A stretch of 64,000 bases of DNA, from NCBI RefSeq assembly GCF_900177715.1, contig NZ_FXWG01000001.1:807501-871500 (forward strand). Direction: 5' to 3'. Position numbers and translations under genes: made by a program. The notes beneath the pieces are model-generated. The model was not told where the DNA came from and did no database searches. It saw only the letters and a program-made list of their open reading frames with translations. Of this stretch, positions 26,829 through 36,537 are shown one piece after another. Source of the DNA: Altererythrobacter xiamenensis (GTDB lineage: Bacteria > Pseudomonadota > Alphaproteobacteria > Sphingomonadales > Sphingomonadaceae). How positions within the stretch are numbered: position 1 is the stretch's first letter; every line of letters begins with the position of its first letter.

Positions 26829-28129
26829 CAGAGGATATATTTGGACAGGTCGCTGTCGCTGGCGAGGTCCGAGAGCCGCTCGCGCACGTAACCGGCATCG
26901 ACCGTCACGGTATCGCCCTCGTGCTCCTCGGCTTCGAAGCTGATTTCCTCGAGCAGCTTTTCCATCACCGTCTGCAGGCGGCGGGCGCCGATATTCTCGA
27001 CGCTCTCGTTGACCTGCGCGGCGATCTTCGCGACCTCGGCAATCCCGTCATCCTGCATGTCGAGCTCGACCTTCTCGGTACCGAGCAGCGCCTTGTACTG
27101 GGCGACGAGATTGGCGCGGGTTTCGGAGAGGATCCGAACGAAATCTTCTTCGGTCAGCGCACGCAACTCGACTCGGATCGGCAGGCGGCCCTGCAGTTCG
27201 GGCAGCATGTCGGAAGGCTTGGCAACGTGGAATGCGCCAGACGCGATGAAGAGCACATGGTCGGTCTTCATCGGGCCGTATTTGGTGGAAACGGTCGTCC
27301 CTTCGATCAGCGGCAGCAGGTCGCGCTGCACGCCTTCGCGGCTGACAGAGCCGCCGCGGACGTCGGACACCGCGATCTTGTCGATCTCGTCAAGGAAGAC
27401 GATGCCGTTGGTCTCTGCGTTCTGCAGCGCGACACGCGCGACGTCGTCCTGGTCCATGCGCTTTTCGGCTTCTTCATCGACCAGCTTGTCCCAGGCTTCG
27501 GGCACCTTCAATTTCCGGCGCTTGGTCGGCTTCTTGCCCATCGCCTTGCCGAACATGTCGCTGAGATCGATCATGCCGACATTGCCGCCAGCCTGGCCGA
27601 GGTCGAAAGGCATTTGCGGTGCTTCCTCGACATCGATCTCGACCTCGGTATCGTTCATGGCGTTCTGCACGATCCGCTCACGGAAGGCTTCGCGGGTCGC
27701 TTCGGACGCATTTTCGCCGACGAGAGCGTTGAGCAGGCGTTCCATCGCCGCTTCGCTGGCAGCTTCGCGCACGGCCTCGCGGCGGCGATCTTTTTCGAGC
27801 CGGATCGCTTCTTCGACGAGATCGCGGGCGATCTGTTCGACGTCGCGGCCGACATAGCCGACCTCGGTGAACTTGGTCGCCTCGACCTTGATGAACGGTG
27901 CTTCCGCCAGCTTCGCCAGACGCCGGCTGATCTCGGTCTTGCCGCAGCCCGTCGGGCCGATCATCAGGATGTTCTTGGGCGTGACCTCGTCGCGCAGTTC
28001 GGGCGAGAGGCGCTGACGGCGCCAGCGGTTGCGCAGCGCGACGGCGACGGCGCGCTTGGCTTCCTTCTGGCCGATGATGTGTTCATCGAGAGCGGCGACA
28101 ATCGCCTTGGGAGTGAGTGCTTCTGTCAT
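26828..28129 (-). CDS. hslU: ATP-dependent protease ATPase subunit HslU
   Basis: A 433-residue AAA+ unfoldase that feeds proteins to the HslV peptidase. Walker A is GPTGCGKT (58-65), followed by the pore motif GYVGRDVE. Walker B is [12 protein letters not shown], sensor residues lie in the AAA lid, and the C-terminal SKYIL docks into HslV. A charged insertion near 130-260 is the I domain. The length is typical. It lies 26 bp downstream of hslV, and its stop overlaps the start of the ACT gene, so hslV-hslU-ACT is one operon. Confidence 0.97.
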   Translation of the reverse strand: MTEALTPKAIVAALDEHIIGQKEAKRAVAVALRNRWRRQRLSPELRDEVTPKNILMIGPTGCGKTEISRRLAKLAEAPFIKVEATKFTEVGYVGRDVEQIARDLVEEAIRLEKDRRREAVREAASEAAMERLLNALVGENASEATREAFRERIVQNAMNDTEVEIDVEEAPQMPFDLGQAGGNVGMIDLSDMFGKAMGKKPTKRRKLKVPEAWDKLVDEEAEKRMDQDDVARVALQNAETNGIVFLDEIDKIAVSDVRGGSVSREGVQRDLLPLIEGTTVSTKYGPMKTDHVLFIASGAFHVAKPSDMLPELQGRLPIRVELRALTEEDFVRILSETRANLVAQYKALLGTEKVELDMQDDGIAEVAKIAAQVNESVENIGARRLQTVMEKLLEEISFEAEEHEGDTVTVDAGYVRERLSDLASDSDLSKYIL

Positions 28130-28155
28130 CGTATCCGTAAGTGTTGGAGGTTCGC

Positions 28156-28716
28156 TCAGACGGTCTCGAGCGTCACATTTCCATTGGTGAAGACGCAGAT
28201 TTCGGCGGCGACCTGCATCGCCTTGGTCGCGATGACCTCCGCATCTTCCTCGTATTCTGCGAGCGCGCGCGCAGCGGCCAGCGCATAGTTACCGCCCGAT
28301 CCGATCGCGGCGATGCCGCCTTCCGGTTCGAGCACGTCGCCATTGCCTGTCAGCACCAGCAGGCTGTCCTTGTCGGCAACGATCATCAGCGCTTCGAGGT
28401 TGCGGAGGTACTTGTCGGTGCGCCAGTCCTTGGCGAGTTCGACGGCTGCACGCAGAAGCTGGCCCGAATACTGCTCGAGCTTCTTTTCCAGCCGTTCGAA
28501 CAGGGTGAAGGCGTCTGCCGTCGCGCCGGCAAAACCGGCGACGACCTTGCCGCCCTCGCCGATGCGGCGCACCTTGCGGGCATTGGGCTTCATGACGGTG
28601 TTGCCCATCGAGACCTGGCCGTCGCCCGCGACGACGATCTTGTCGCCCCGCTTGACGCCGACGATGGTGGTGCCGTGCCACTGGGTCAGGCCGTGGCTCG
28701 CCGCTTTATCGTTCAT
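28156..28716 (-). CDS. hslV: ATP-dependent protease peptidase subunit HslV
   Basis: A 186-residue Ntn-hydrolase that forms a double ring with HslU. The chain carries a short propeptide of about 15 residues, removed to expose the catalytic threonine of TTIVGVKRG. Other family marks are DGQVSMG, the [13 protein letters not shown] segment and the C-terminal [12 protein letters not shown]. It is the first gene of the hslVU-ACT unit. The propeptide is longer than the single methionine of Escherichia coli HslV, as usual in alphaproteobacteria. Confidence 0.97.
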   Translation of the reverse strand: MNDKAASHGLTQWHGTTIVGVKRGDKIVVAGDGQVSMGNTVMKPNARKVRRIGEGGKVVAGFAGATADAFTLFERLEKKLEQYSGQLLRAAVELAKDWRTDKYLRNLEALMIVADKDSLLVLTGNGDVLEPEGGIAAIGSGGNYALAAARALAEYEEDAEVIATKAMQVAAEICVFTNGNVTLETV

Positions 28717-28787
28717 GCGGCGGGATATGGGGAGCGCGCCAAAAGGGTCAAGCGCGCAAAGGGGGTGCCCTACCCCCGAAAGGCGAT

Positions 28788-29255
28788 CTAGCCGCCCGGA
28801 CCCGCGCCGCCCGCTCCCGGTGCGCCAACCTGGCCGATATTGCCGAACAGGTCTTCGAGGAAGCTGCGCTCCCGGCCTAGCGTCGGCGTTTCGTCGCCAT
28901 CGGGACGCAAGATCACGACATTCTCCATGCCCGAGCGCTCGACCTCGGTCACATTGCCGGCATTATCGAACTTCACCGCCAGCACCGAATGGTCGCGGGT
29001 GGTCGGTCGGACGAAGGGTCGGCGGCCGGTCACCGATGAAACGTAATACCAGGTCTGGTCGCCATACTGGCTGGTGAAGCTCGGGCGGCCGAGTGTGCCT
29101 TCGACCGAGCGACGATTGTCGATGCCCGGCTGCACCGTCTGCATCAGCGTCTGGTCGATCACGTAACCGCGCGATTCGCGGATGGAGGTGCAACCGGCCA
29201 GCCCCGCCCCGACTGCAATCATCAGACCGATTTTCAATGCTGCAGCGTGTTTCAT
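28788..29255 (-). CDS. bamE: Outer membrane protein assembly lipoprotein BamE
   Basis: A 155-residue lipoprotein. The signal ends in the lipobox LAGC. The SmpA/OmlA fold follows, with [19 protein letters not shown] and [14 protein letters not shown] as its recognisable parts. BamE belongs to the BAM complex that inserts beta-barrel proteins into the outer membrane. A Gly/Pro-rich tail ends the chain. Start 29255 gives the signal peptide directly; the open frame runs up to 29456 without protein-like sequence. It is divergent from the bc1 chaperone gene. Confidence 0.88.
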   Translation of the reverse strand: MKHAAALKIGLMIAVGAGLAGCTSIRESRGYVIDQTLMQTVQPGIDNRRSVEGTLGRPSFTSQYGDQTWYYVSSVTGRRPFVRPTTRDHSVLAVKFDNAGNVTEVERSGMENVVILRPDGDETPTLGRERSFLEDLFGNIGQVGAPGAGGAGPGG

Positions 29256-29459
29256 CGCGTCTTTCGTATTCCCTAGATGGCCCATGCGCATTGTCCGCGC
29301 GGCAAGCCTGCCTATATCTTGTGCCAGAGCCTTAGGGCGATGGCCCGCGGCATGCAACGCCGCTTCTCCTTGCCACTGGGCATTACGATTTGAATTGCGG
29401 CTGAACGCCCCCGCCGACACACGGCGGTCACAAGACACGAGACAAGGCAAGCACAACCC

Positions 29460-29975
29460 ATGTCATTCCTCTCACGACTACTTGGAACAGAGCCCGACCC
29501 GCGCGAGCGGCTTCGCCCCTTGTGGCACAAGGTGGTCGAGCTGGCCCGCGATCCCCGCTGGTATGCGGAATGCGGCGTGGCGGACACGGTCGATGGCCGC
29601 TTCGACATGATCACCGCCGTGCTCTCGGTCGTGACCGTGCGGCTGGAGGATGCGGAGCTGCGCCGCGAAAGCGCGCTGCTGGCCGAGTTCTTCGTCGAGG
29701 ACATGGACGGGCAATTGCGCGAGTTCGGCGTGAATGACGTCGTCGTCGGCAAACGCGTGGGCAAGCTGATGGGCGTGCTTGGCGGCAGGCTTGGCGCCTA
29801 TCGCAGCGCTCTGACCCTAGCAGACGGGCCGCGCCTTGCCGAGGCGGTGAACCGCAACGTCAGCCTGACCGAAGACGGCTCTGCAGATTGCGTTGCTCAG
29901 GGCATGCTAGCACTGAAAGACCGATTGGCCGGGCTGGATGACGAAGCGCTGATCGCAGGCGAAATCCCCGCATGA
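29460..29975 (+). CDS. Ubiquinol-cytochrome c chaperone (CBP3-like)
   Basis: A 171-residue protein of the family needed for assembly of the cytochrome bc1 complex (CBP3/UQCC1 in mitochondria). Typical parts are the WYAECGVADTVDGRFDM stretch near the N-terminus and the central FVEDMDGQLREFGVNDVVVGKRV. No signal peptide is seen, so it acts at the cytoplasmic side. Its end overlaps the next gene by 4 bases (ATGA), so they are co-translated. It is found with the yceD gene in related genomes, from memory. Confidence 0.88.
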   Translation: MSFLSRLLGTEPDPRERLRPLWHKVVELARDPRWYAECGVADTVDGRFDMITAVLSVVTVRLEDAELRRESALLAEFFVEDMDGQLREFGVNDVVVGKRVGKLMGVLGGRLGAYRSALTLADGPRLAEAVNRNVSLTEDGSADCVAQGMLALKDRLAGLDDEALIAGEIPA

Positions 29976-30505
29976 GCGCGCCCGAACTCTCCCGCACTAT
30001 AAAGGCCCGCTCGCTTCCTGCGGATCCGGTAGTGATCGAGGCGAACGAGGGCGAGCGCGACGCGCTGGCCAGACGTTTCGGCCTGCCGCGCGTCGATTCG
30101 CTGCGCGCCGAATTGACGCTCGAGGAAGACGGCAAAGCGGTACTCGCGACCGGCACGCTCGAGGCGGCGATCCAGCAGAATTGCGCCGTCAGCCACGAGG
30201 AATTCGCGGTAGAGATCGACGAGCCGCTTTTGCTGCGGTTTGTCGAAGAAGGCGCGATCGATCCTGCGCTGAGCGAGGACGAAGAGATCGAGATCGAGCT
30301 CAGCCCCGAGGACTGCGACGAGATCGAGTATTCGGGCGACACGTTCGACCTCGGCGAAGCGGTCGCACAATCGCTGGGCCTCGCGATCGATCCCTATGCG
30401 ATCGGGCCCGAGGCCGACACGGCGCGAAAGGAAGTGGGCATCGTGCAGGAAGGTCAGCAGGAAGGCCCGCTCGCCGCTGCATTGGCTGCACTCAAGAAGG
30501 ACTGA
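29972..30505 (+). CDS. YceD family protein (DUF177)
   Basis: A 177-residue acidic protein. The QQNCAVSHEEF segment and the acidic middle (EEIEIELSPEDCDEIEYSGDTFDLGEAVAQSL) are features of the DUF177/YceD family. In bacteria this family is linked to 23S rRNA or ribosome metabolism. It overlaps the preceding chaperone gene by 4 bases. The usual partner rpmF is not next to it here; an unrelated membrane protein gene follows. Precise function is unknown. Confidence 0.85.
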   Translation: MSAPELSRTIKARSLPADPVVIEANEGERDALARRFGLPRVDSLRAELTLEEDGKAVLATGTLEAAIQQNCAVSHEEFAVEIDEPLLLRFVEEGAIDPALSEDEEIEIELSPEDCDEIEYSGDTFDLGEAVAQSLGLAIDPYAIGPEADTARKEVGIVQEGQQEGPLAAALAALKKD

Positions 30506-30588
30506 CCTTCGCGCCGCTCTCACGCGATTGATGCAAATCAATGCGGAAGGCATCCTCTCCGGGCTCATCTGGAGTGGGAGGGAATGTC

Positions 30589-31356
30589 ATGGAAGCAGCT
30601 TCGCAGAACGATGCGCAGCCAGTCCACGTCGCTGACGACCTGAGGGCGAGTGACCTGTTTGCCGCGCTGGCGGCGGGCTGGCGCGATTTCAAGGCCTGCC
30701 CGCAATACGGGCTCTTTTTTGGAGCGGTATTCGTGATCGCGGGGCTCGTCATGACCCACCTTCTCTTCAATCGCGGCGAGTATTTCTGGGTTATCCCGGC
30801 GATGGCAGGGTTTCCGCTGATCGCCCCCTTCGCCGCAGCCGGGCTCTACGAAGCAAGCCGCAGACGCCTGGCGGGAGAGGCGATTTCATGGCGCCCCGTG
30901 CTTGGCGCGGTGACTGCTGGTGACGGTCAGTTGCCGGTGATGGGCGTCATCGCCTTCGTCATTTTCGCCTTCTGGGTAATCCTGGCGCACACGGTGTTCG
31001 GCGTCTTCCTCGGCCAGTCGGGGGTTGGCGCGGACCCGCTCCAGGTGCTGCTCTCACCCGTCGGCCTCGCAATGCTCGCGGTCGGCAGCGCAATCGGCGG
31101 ACTCATCGCGCTGCTTCTCTTCGCTATCATGGTCGTGAGCCTGCCCATGCTGATCGACCGCGAAGTCGACTTCATCACCGCGATCATCACGAGCATACGC
31201 GTTGTCGGGGCCAACCGAGCAGTGATGCTCTGCTGGGCAGTACTCGTCGCGTTGTTGGTATTTGCCGCGATGATCCCGGCGCTGCTGGGCCTGCTGGTGG
31301 CGCTACCCGTGCTGGGTCACGCCACCTTTCACCTCTATCGCCGCGCGGTGCGTTGA
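30589..31356 (+). CDS. DUF2189-type integral membrane protein
   Basis: A 255-residue inner-membrane protein with five or six hydrophobic segments, starting at about residue 40. The sequence LPMLIDREVDFITAIITSIRVV is the kind of conserved segment seen in DUF2189. Start 30589 follows GGGAGGGA; the frame extends to 30541. The function is unknown. It stands after the yceD gene on the same strand, and convergent with ssb. Confidence 0.75.
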   Translation: MEAASQNDAQPVHVADDLRASDLFAALAAGWRDFKACPQYGLFFGAVFVIAGLVMTHLLFNRGEYFWVIPAMAGFPLIAPFAAAGLYEASRRRLAGEAISWRPVLGAVTAGDGQLPVMGVIAFVIFAFWVILAHTVFGVFLGQSGVGADPLQVLLSPVGLAMLAVGSAIGGLIALLLFAIMVVSLPMLIDREVDFITAIITSIRVVGANRAVMLCWAVLVALLVFAAMIPALLGLLVALPVLGHATFHLYRRAVR

Positions 31357-31372
31357 GCGTTCAAACGTCCGA

Positions 31373-31897
31373 TCAGAACGGAATATCGTCGTCGAGATCG
31401 TCGTAGTTCGAGCCGCCACCCTGGCCACCGCCAGAACCGCCCCCGGAACCGCCGTCACGCCAGTTGCCGCCGCCTCCGCCACCAGAGCCGCCGCCGCCCT
31501 GGTTCCAGCCGCCACCGCCCTGGCCGCCTCCACCACCGCCGCCGCCAGCGCCGTCGAGCATGGTCAGCGTGCCGTCGAAACCGCGCAGGACGACCTCGGT
31601 CGAATAGCGGTCATTGCCCGACTGGTCCTGCCATTTACGCGTCTGCAGCTTGCCCTCGATGTAGACCTTGCTGCCCTTCTTCAGGTAGCGCTCGACCACG
31701 TTGACGAGCCCTTCGGAAAAGATCGCGACGGAGTGCCACTCGGTGCGCTCCTGACGCTCGCCGGTGTTGCGGTCTTTCCAGGTCTCGGTCGTCGCGACAC
31801 GCAGGTTTGCGACCTTGCCGCCGTTCTGGAAGCTGCGGATCTCCGGGTCTGCTCCCAGATTTCCGATGAGCATGACTTTGTTAAGTGACCCGGCCAT
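31373..31897 (-). CDS. ssb: Single-stranded DNA-binding protein
   Basis: A 174-residue SSB. The N-terminal OB fold (1-110) begins with [17 protein letters not shown] and has the WHSVAIF and [15 protein letters not shown] motifs. A long, nearly pure Gly linker with scattered Gln, Trp and Asn follows, then the acidic tip DDDIPF that recruits partner proteins. The length is normal. It binds single strands during replication, repair and recombination. The gene lies 30 bp downstream of feoB on the same strand. Confidence 0.97.
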   Translation of the reverse strand: MAGSLNKVMLIGNLGADPEIRSFQNGGKVANLRVATTETWKDRNTGERQERTEWHSVAIFSEGLVNVVERYLKKGSKVYIEGKLQTRKWQDQSGNDRYSTEVVLRGFDGTLTMLDGAGGGGGGGGQGGGGWNQGGGGSGGGGGGNWRDGGSGGGSGGGQGGGSNYDDLDDDIPF

Positions 31898-31927
31898 TCA
31901 GTATTCCTTCGTTTCGCTCCAGCGCGC

Positions 31928-33784
31928 CTACAGCCCGAAGGCCAGCGCACCCCAATAGGTGATTCCGGCAAATACATAGGCGAGCGCGAAGAGATAGGCC
32001 AACATGAAGGCGGGCCATTTCCACCCGTTTGTTTCACGCCGTGCGACCGCGATGGTCGAAAGGCACTGCGGAGCGAAGACGAACCAGGCGAGGAAGGCGA
32101 GCGCCGTGGGCAGGCTCCAGCGCGCCGCGATCTGGTCGCGCAGCGCAGCTTCGGTCTCCTCTTCGTCCTCTGCATCGACCGCATAGGTCGTCGCGAGCGA
32201 AGCCACCGCGACTTCTCGCGCGGCCATTGCCGGGACCAGCGCCAGCGTCATTTCCTGATTGAAGCCGATCGGGGCGAAGGCGGGCTGCATGACTTCGGAA
32301 ATCTGTCCGGCGAAGCTCGCATCGAGCTGGCTTTCGCCCGGCTGCGCCTTGGGGAAGGTGAGCAGCAACCACAGGATCACGGTCGCGGCGAAGATGATGG
32401 TGCCCGCGCGGCGGAGGAAGACCCAGGCGCGCTGCCACAGGCCGATCAGCACGTCGCGAAGGCGCGGCAACTGGTATCGTGGCAGCTCCATAATGAAGCC
32501 CGATGCCGTGCCCTTGGTAACGGAGCGGCGCAGCACCAGCGCGGCCGCCATCGCGCCGAGGATGCCGGCGACATAGAGCGCAAAGAGCACGAGGCCCTGC
32601 AAACCGATACCCGGACCGACACTGGTCGCCGGAATCACCGCGGCGATGATTACCGCATAGACCGGCAGGCGCGCCGAACATGTCATCATCGGAGCGATCA
32701 GGATGGTCGTCAGCCGGTCCTTGGGGTCGGCAATACTGCGCGTCGCCATGATGCCCGGAATGGCGCAGGCAAAGCTTGAGAGCAGCGGGATGAAACTTCG
32801 GCCCGACAGGCCGACGCCCGCCATCATCCGGTCCATCAGGAAGGCAGCCCGCGCCATGTAGCCGGTCGCCTCCATCACGAGGATGAAGGCAAACAGGATC
32901 ACGATCTGCGGCAGGAACACCACCACAGATCCGACGCCTGCGATCACCCCTTCGGTCAGGAAATCGCGGATAAAGCTTTCGCCCATGTTGGCGGTCAACC
33001 AGCCGGCCACCGCCTCAGTCGCGCCTTCGATCATGCCGATGAAAGGGTCGGCCCAGGCGAAGACGGCCTGGAAAACCACGAACAGCAGGCCGAACAGGAT
33101 CACAGGGCCGAGCCAGGGGTGGAGCAGAATCTTGTCCAGCCCGGTATGCAGGCGGTGCACGCCGCTTTCGGAGAGGATCGCGGCATTGGCGATATTCTTT
33201 GCCGCCAACCGGCGTTCCGGCAAGGTCAGATGGCCAGCCCGGCGCTCCTCGCGATGCTCCGCGATCTCCTTTCCGGCCTGCGCAATAACCTCAAGCAGCG
33301 TGTCCAGCCCCTTGCGGCGCACAGCAACGGTCGAGACAACCGGTACGCCCAGCGCATGGCCGAGCGCCTCGGGGTCGAGAACAAGACCGTCCCGCTCGGC
33401 GAGATCGACCATGTTCAGCGCAACGACTGTGGGCTTGCCCAGCGAAATGACTTCCTGAGCGAAGACGAGGTGCTGTTCGAGATTGGCGCCATCGAGCACG
33501 ATGACGATCACGTCCGGCTCTGCCTGACCCTCGAACTCGCCCATGATGACCTGCCGCGCGACTTCCTCGTCCGGGCTGGTCGTTTCGGCGAGGCCATAGC
33601 TGCCGGGCAAGTCCAGCAATTCGGCTGCTTCGCCGCTTGGCAACGAGATCCGTCCCGCCTTGCGCTCCACAGTGACGCCCGGGTAATTCGCGATCTTCTG
33701 CCGAGCGCCGGTCAGCGCATTGAACAGCGCGCTCTTTCCGGCATTGGGATTGCCGACCAGCGCAATGGTGCGCATCGGGTTCAT
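31928..33784 (-). CDS. feoB: Ferrous iron transport protein B
   Basis: A 618-residue Fe(II) transporter. The N-terminal G domain has G1 GNPNAGKS, the IANYPGVTVERK switch region, G3 DLPGSYG and G4 NMVD. About eight to ten membrane helices follow, with two Gate-type segments. It takes up Fe(II) across the inner membrane and depends on GTP. The start codon overlaps the stop of feoA (ATGA), so the two are co-translated. No feoC is present. The length is usual for alphaproteobacterial FeoB. Confidence 0.96.
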   Translation of the reverse strand: MNPMRTIALVGNPNAGKSALFNALTGARQKIANYPGVTVERKAGRISLPSGEAAELLDLPGSYGLAETTSPDEEVARQVIMGEFEGQAEPDVIVIVLDGANLEQHLVFAQEVISLGKPTVVALNMVDLAERDGLVLDPEALGHALGVPVVSTVAVRRKGLDTLLEVIAQAGKEIAEHREERRAGHLTLPERRLAAKNIANAAILSESGVHRLHTGLDKILLHPWLGPVILFGLLFVVFQAVFAWADPFIGMIEGATEAVAGWLTANMGESFIRDFLTEGVIAGVGSVVVFLPQIVILFAFILVMEATGYMARAAFLMDRMMAGVGLSGRSFIPLLSSFACAIPGIMATRSIADPKDRLTTILIAPMMTCSARLPVYAVIIAAVIPATSVGPGIGLQGLVLFALYVAGILGAMAAALVLRRSVTKGTASGFIMELPRYQLPRLRDVLIGLWQRAWVFLRRAGTIIFAATVILWLLLTFPKAQPGESQLDASFAGQISEVMQPAFAPIGFNQEMTLALVPAMAAREVAVASLATTYAVDAEDEEETEAALRDQIAARWSLPTALAFLAWFVFAPQCLSTIAVARRETNGWKWPAFMLAYLFALAYVFAGITYWGALAFGL

Positions 33785-34017
33785 TGCGCGATCTCCATCG
33801 CCACGGCGTGGGAGCGCCGCAGCGCGATCGTCATCCGCCCGACCTTGATCGCAAGCGGATCGCCGCCCCCGAATACGCCGCGATGGGCGATCGCCACCTC
33901 GGCACCTTCGTCGATGCCGAGCGCGCGCAGGCGCTGGCCTTCCTCCGGCGCAATCAGGCTCCAGTCTATCGCAGTGATCGTTGCGCTTTCGCCGCGCTTG
34001 AGATGGTCGAGCGTCAT
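33781..34017 (-). CDS. feoA: Ferrous iron transport protein A
   Basis: A 78-residue SH3-fold protein that supports FeoB. Family marks are the LGIDEGAEVAI turn and the C-terminal GDPLAIKVGRMTIALRRSHA. The ATG at 34017 is chosen; a TTG at 34053 opens a longer frame but has no ribosome site and would run into the candidate Fur site. The gene is the first of feoA-feoB and lies behind COQ9 on the same strand. Confidence 0.92.
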   Translation of the reverse strand: MTLDHLKRGESATITAIDWSLIAPEEGQRLRALGIDEGAEVAIAHRGVFGGGDPLAIKVGRMTIALRRSHAVAMEIAQ

Positions 34018-34049
34018 GATCTGCGCGCTGCCAGAGCCCAAGGCTAATT

Positions 34050-34068
34050 GCAACCGATTATCAATAGC
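34050..34068 (-). promoter_or_regulatory. Candidate Fur-type operator before feoA
   Basis: Read on the minus strand the sequence GCTATTGATAATCGGTTGC matches 13 of 19 positions of the classical Fur consensus, including GATAATC. It lies 33-51 bases upstream of the feoA start. Iron control of feoAB is expected, but the match is moderate. Confidence 0.35.
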
Positions 34069-34105
34069 GAGTAGCTTCGAAACTGCGGATGCGCATGCGA
34101 AAACA

Positions 34106-34786
34106 TCAGCGTGCGGGGTAGCGCAAGCGGCCGAGGAAGCGCGAGACGCTGAAATGGTCGCGGTCGCCCGAGCCCAGGAGTTGCGCCTTGGCTTTCTCGA
34201 ACTTCATCACGCCATCGATTCGCCGGTCGAGAAAGGCGTAGGTGTCTGCCTTGCCCTCGCTCTCGTCGCCGACGAACACAGATAGCGTTGCGCCATAGAT
34301 CGAGGCGAGGATCGCGCGTTTCGTATAGTGATTGTAATCGGTCGCCGTGTCGCCAGCGAGACGCCACATGATATCGGCGCTCCGCCAACCGGTCCTGAGA
34401 GCATGGGCTGCATTCTGCGGCATGGCCATCACGGCAAGTGCGCGGCGCAAGGCTTCTTCGAGCCCCGTTACCGCCTCGAGCCGGAAAGCGACGAGTGCAC
34501 GGATGCGCTCGCGGATCTTCATTTCGGCCAATTTCTCAGCCGGCAGCGCCTCCGCCATCTGCGCATCGATCGTGTCGATCCAGGCCGTGATCATGTCCAT
34601 CGCGCCGCCGGGATAGGCCAGCCGCGCTACATCGATATCGACGTCCGCCATTTCTGCGGCGTTGACCAGCGCCTCATCGCTCCAACCGTCGAAAATAGCC
34701 GAAGCGGCGACGTCGGGTGCGAGCGCGAGCCGCAGCTCGTCGAGCGTCATGTCAGCCATATCGGGAGGGGTGTCTGCCACGGTCAC
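34106..34786 (-). CDS. COQ9 family protein
   Basis: A 226-residue protein related to mitochondrial COQ9, an accessory factor of ubiquinone synthesis that binds lipid and helps the COQ7 hydroxylase. Family segments are IRERIRALVAFRLE, LRTGWRSADIMWRLAGDTATDYNHYTKRAIL and the final FLGRLRYP. No transit or signal peptide is present. It is 2 bp downstream of the ankyrin-repeat gene and 88 bp ahead of feoA, all on the minus strand. Confidence 0.9.
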   Translation of the reverse strand: MTVADTPPDMADMTLDELRLALAPDVAASAIFDGWSDEALVNAAEMADVDIDVARLAYPGGAMDMITAWIDTIDAQMAEALPAEKLAEMKIRERIRALVAFRLEAVTGLEEALRRALAVMAMPQNAAHALRTGWRSADIMWRLAGDTATDYNHYTKRAILASIYGATLSVFVGDESEGKADTYAFLDRRIDGVMKFEKAKAQLLGSGDRDHFSVSRFLGRLRYPAR

Positions 34787-34788
34787 GA

Positions 34789-35409
34789 TCAGATCTTCGG
34801 CCCGTAATTCTTGTCTTCACCCTTTGCCTCGCGCTCCTCCTCGGCCTTGATGAACTCGTCGAGGATCGACCGGTTGCCCTTCAACAATTCGGCATAGTCG
34901 CGCGCTGTCCGGCCCGAATTGTCCGTCCTGCCGGGGCTGGCACCATTGGCAAGCAGCAGCCGCACCATCGGCACGTCGCGGCGGTGCACGGCGGCGATCA
35001 GGGGCGTTTCGCCCGCCGAATCGTTCACATCGATATCGGCGCCATTTTTGAGCAGCGCCTCTACCCCATCGACGAAGCCAAGCCGGACCGCGAGCTGGAT
35101 CGGTGCGACGCCTTCCTTGTCGCGGATATTGGGGTTCGCCCCGCGCTGGAGCAGAAAGCGCACCCAGACGAGATCACGCCGCGCCGTGACGAGGTGCAGT
35201 GCGGTTTCACCGCTCGTGATGTCGCGTGTATTGACGATGGTCGAGCCCGGCTCATTGAGGAACTCGGTCGCAACTTCGCCATCGCGGTCCTTCACCGCCT
35301 TCAGAAACTCGTACCCGTCGCGAAACATCTGCGCCGATACCGGTGCAGCCAGGCTCGTCACGATCAGGGCAAGGCCCATGGCAATTGTGCGCATAACACC
35401 GCGGGTCAT
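34789..35409 (-). CDS. Exported ankyrin-repeat protein
   Basis: A 206-residue protein with a signal peptide (cleavage after PVSA) and about four ankyrin repeats between residues 60 and 180 (for example SGETALHLVTARRDLVWVRF). It should act in the periplasm as a protein-binding scaffold; the partner is unknown. The ATG at 35409 follows AAGGA, while the frame opens at a TTG at 35424. It forms a tight unit with COQ9 (2 bp gap) and is divergent from the SCO gene. Confidence 0.85.
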   Translation of the reverse strand: MTRGVMRTIAMGLALIVTSLAAPVSAQMFRDGYEFLKAVKDRDGEVATEFLNEPGSTIVNTRDITSGETALHLVTARRDLVWVRFLLQRGANPNIRDKEGVAPIQLAVRLGFVDGVEALLKNGADIDVNDSAGETPLIAAVHRRDVPMVRLLLANGASPGRTDNSGRTARDYAELLKGNRSILDEFIKAEEEREAKGEDKNYGPKI

Positions 35410-35479
35410 GCTGTCATCCTTCAAAAAATCCTGTCACAAGAAGCTTGTCCAGCTTTCACGAGCACCCAGTTAGCAGAGC

Positions 35480-36109
35480 ATGAACCGTATCGCCATGCCC
35501 CACATTCGCTTCCGTCAATTCTGTGCCCTTCCGGCGACTCTTGCCGCCGCGCTGGCGCTTGCCGCCTGTCAGCCGGGCGCGCCCGAAGCTGCAGGAGAGC
35601 CGCCACTGGCAGGCGCGGATATAGGCGGGCCGTTCGAACTGGTGAACAAGGACGGCGAGACCGTGCGCTGGGCCGATTTCGACGGACAGTACCGGATGGT
35701 CTATTTCGGCTTCACCTATTGCCCCGATATCTGCCCGACGGACGTGCAGCGCATGATTCAGGGCTATAAGAAGCTTGCCGAAACGCAGCCCGAAGCGGCG
35801 GCGAAGATCCAGCCGATCTTCATTTCGGTGGATCCCGAAAGAGATACGCCGGAAATCGTCGGCGAGTTTGCCTCGGCATTTTCCGACGATCTCATCGGCC
35901 TCACCGGCACGCCCGAACAGGTCAAGGCGGCGGCGGACAATTTCCGGGTGTTCTACTCCCGCGGCGAAGATACGCCGGGCGGCGGGTACCTGATGGACCA
36001 CTCCGCGATCGTCTATCTCTTCGGGCCGGACGGCGAGCCGCTCGCGACCCTTCCCACCGATCAGGGCGGCGACGCGGTCGCGGCAGAACTGGCGAAATGG
36101 GTGAGTTGA
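35480..36109 (+). CDS. SCO1/SenC copper chaperone lipoprotein
   Basis: A 209-residue thioredoxin-like protein. The signal peptide ends in the lipobox LAAC (Cys30). The copper-binding residues are in place: CPDIC at 81-85 and His174 in MDHS. SCO proteins deliver copper to the CuA site of cytochrome oxidase, or act in thiol redox. The ATG at 35495 is an alternative start. The next gene, ycgN, overlaps its end by 13 bp. Confidence 0.93.
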   Translation: MNRIAMPHIRFRQFCALPATLAAALALAACQPGAPEAAGEPPLAGADIGGPFELVNKDGETVRWADFDGQYRMVYFGFTYCPDICPTDVQRMIQGYKKLAETQPEAAAKIQPIFISVDPERDTPEIVGEFASAFSDDLIGLTGTPEQVKAAADNFRVFYSRGEDTPGGGYLMDHSAIVYLFGPDGEPLATLPTDQGGDAVAAELAKWVS

Positions 36110-36537
36110 GAGAGCGCTTCTGGGAGCTGCCGCTAGGCCAGCTCAACCGCGCCGAATGGGAAGCGTTGTGCGATGGCTGCGGGCGCTGCTGCCTGCACAA
36201 GATCGAAGATGCGGATACCGGCGAAATCGAAGACACGAATGTCGCCTGCAAGCTGCTCGACACGAAAACGGCTCAGTGCACGGATTATCGCAACCGCAAG
36301 GCCTTCGTCCCCGATTGCCTCCGGCTGACCCTGCGCATCGTCGGCGAGGTCAACTGGCTACCGGAGACCTGCGCCTATCGCCGCCGCGCAGACGACCGGC
36401 CCCTGCCCGAATGGCACTATCTCCTGACCGGCGACCGCGAGGACGTGAAGCGTGCCGGAGTCTCGGTGGCGGGGCGCGTGGTGAGCGAGAACGATGCTGG
36501 CCCGCTCGAACATCATGTCGTGGATTGGGACGAATGA
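36097..36537 (+). CDS. YcgN family cysteine-cluster protein
   Basis: A 146-residue protein of the UPF0260/YcgN family. Conserved cysteines occur in CDGCGRCC, in VACKLLD, in AQCTDYRNR, in VPDCL and in PETCAYR, which is the zinc or iron-sulfur ligand set of the family. No function is established. The gene overlaps SCO upstream by 13 bp and the peptidase gene downstream by 4 bp, so the three form one transcription unit. Confidence 0.88.
   Translation: MGELRERFWELPLGQLNRAEWEALCDGCGRCCLHKIEDADTGEIEDTNVACKLLDTKTAQCTDYRNRKAFVPDCLRLTLRIVGEVNWLPETCAYRRRADDRPLPEWHYLLTGDREDVKRAGVSVAGRVVSENDAGPLEHHVVDWDE

Noticed and set aside
26921..28288. A 455-codon open frame antisense to hslU and hslV
   Set aside because: It spans two firmly identified genes and their gap on the other strand and shows no family features.
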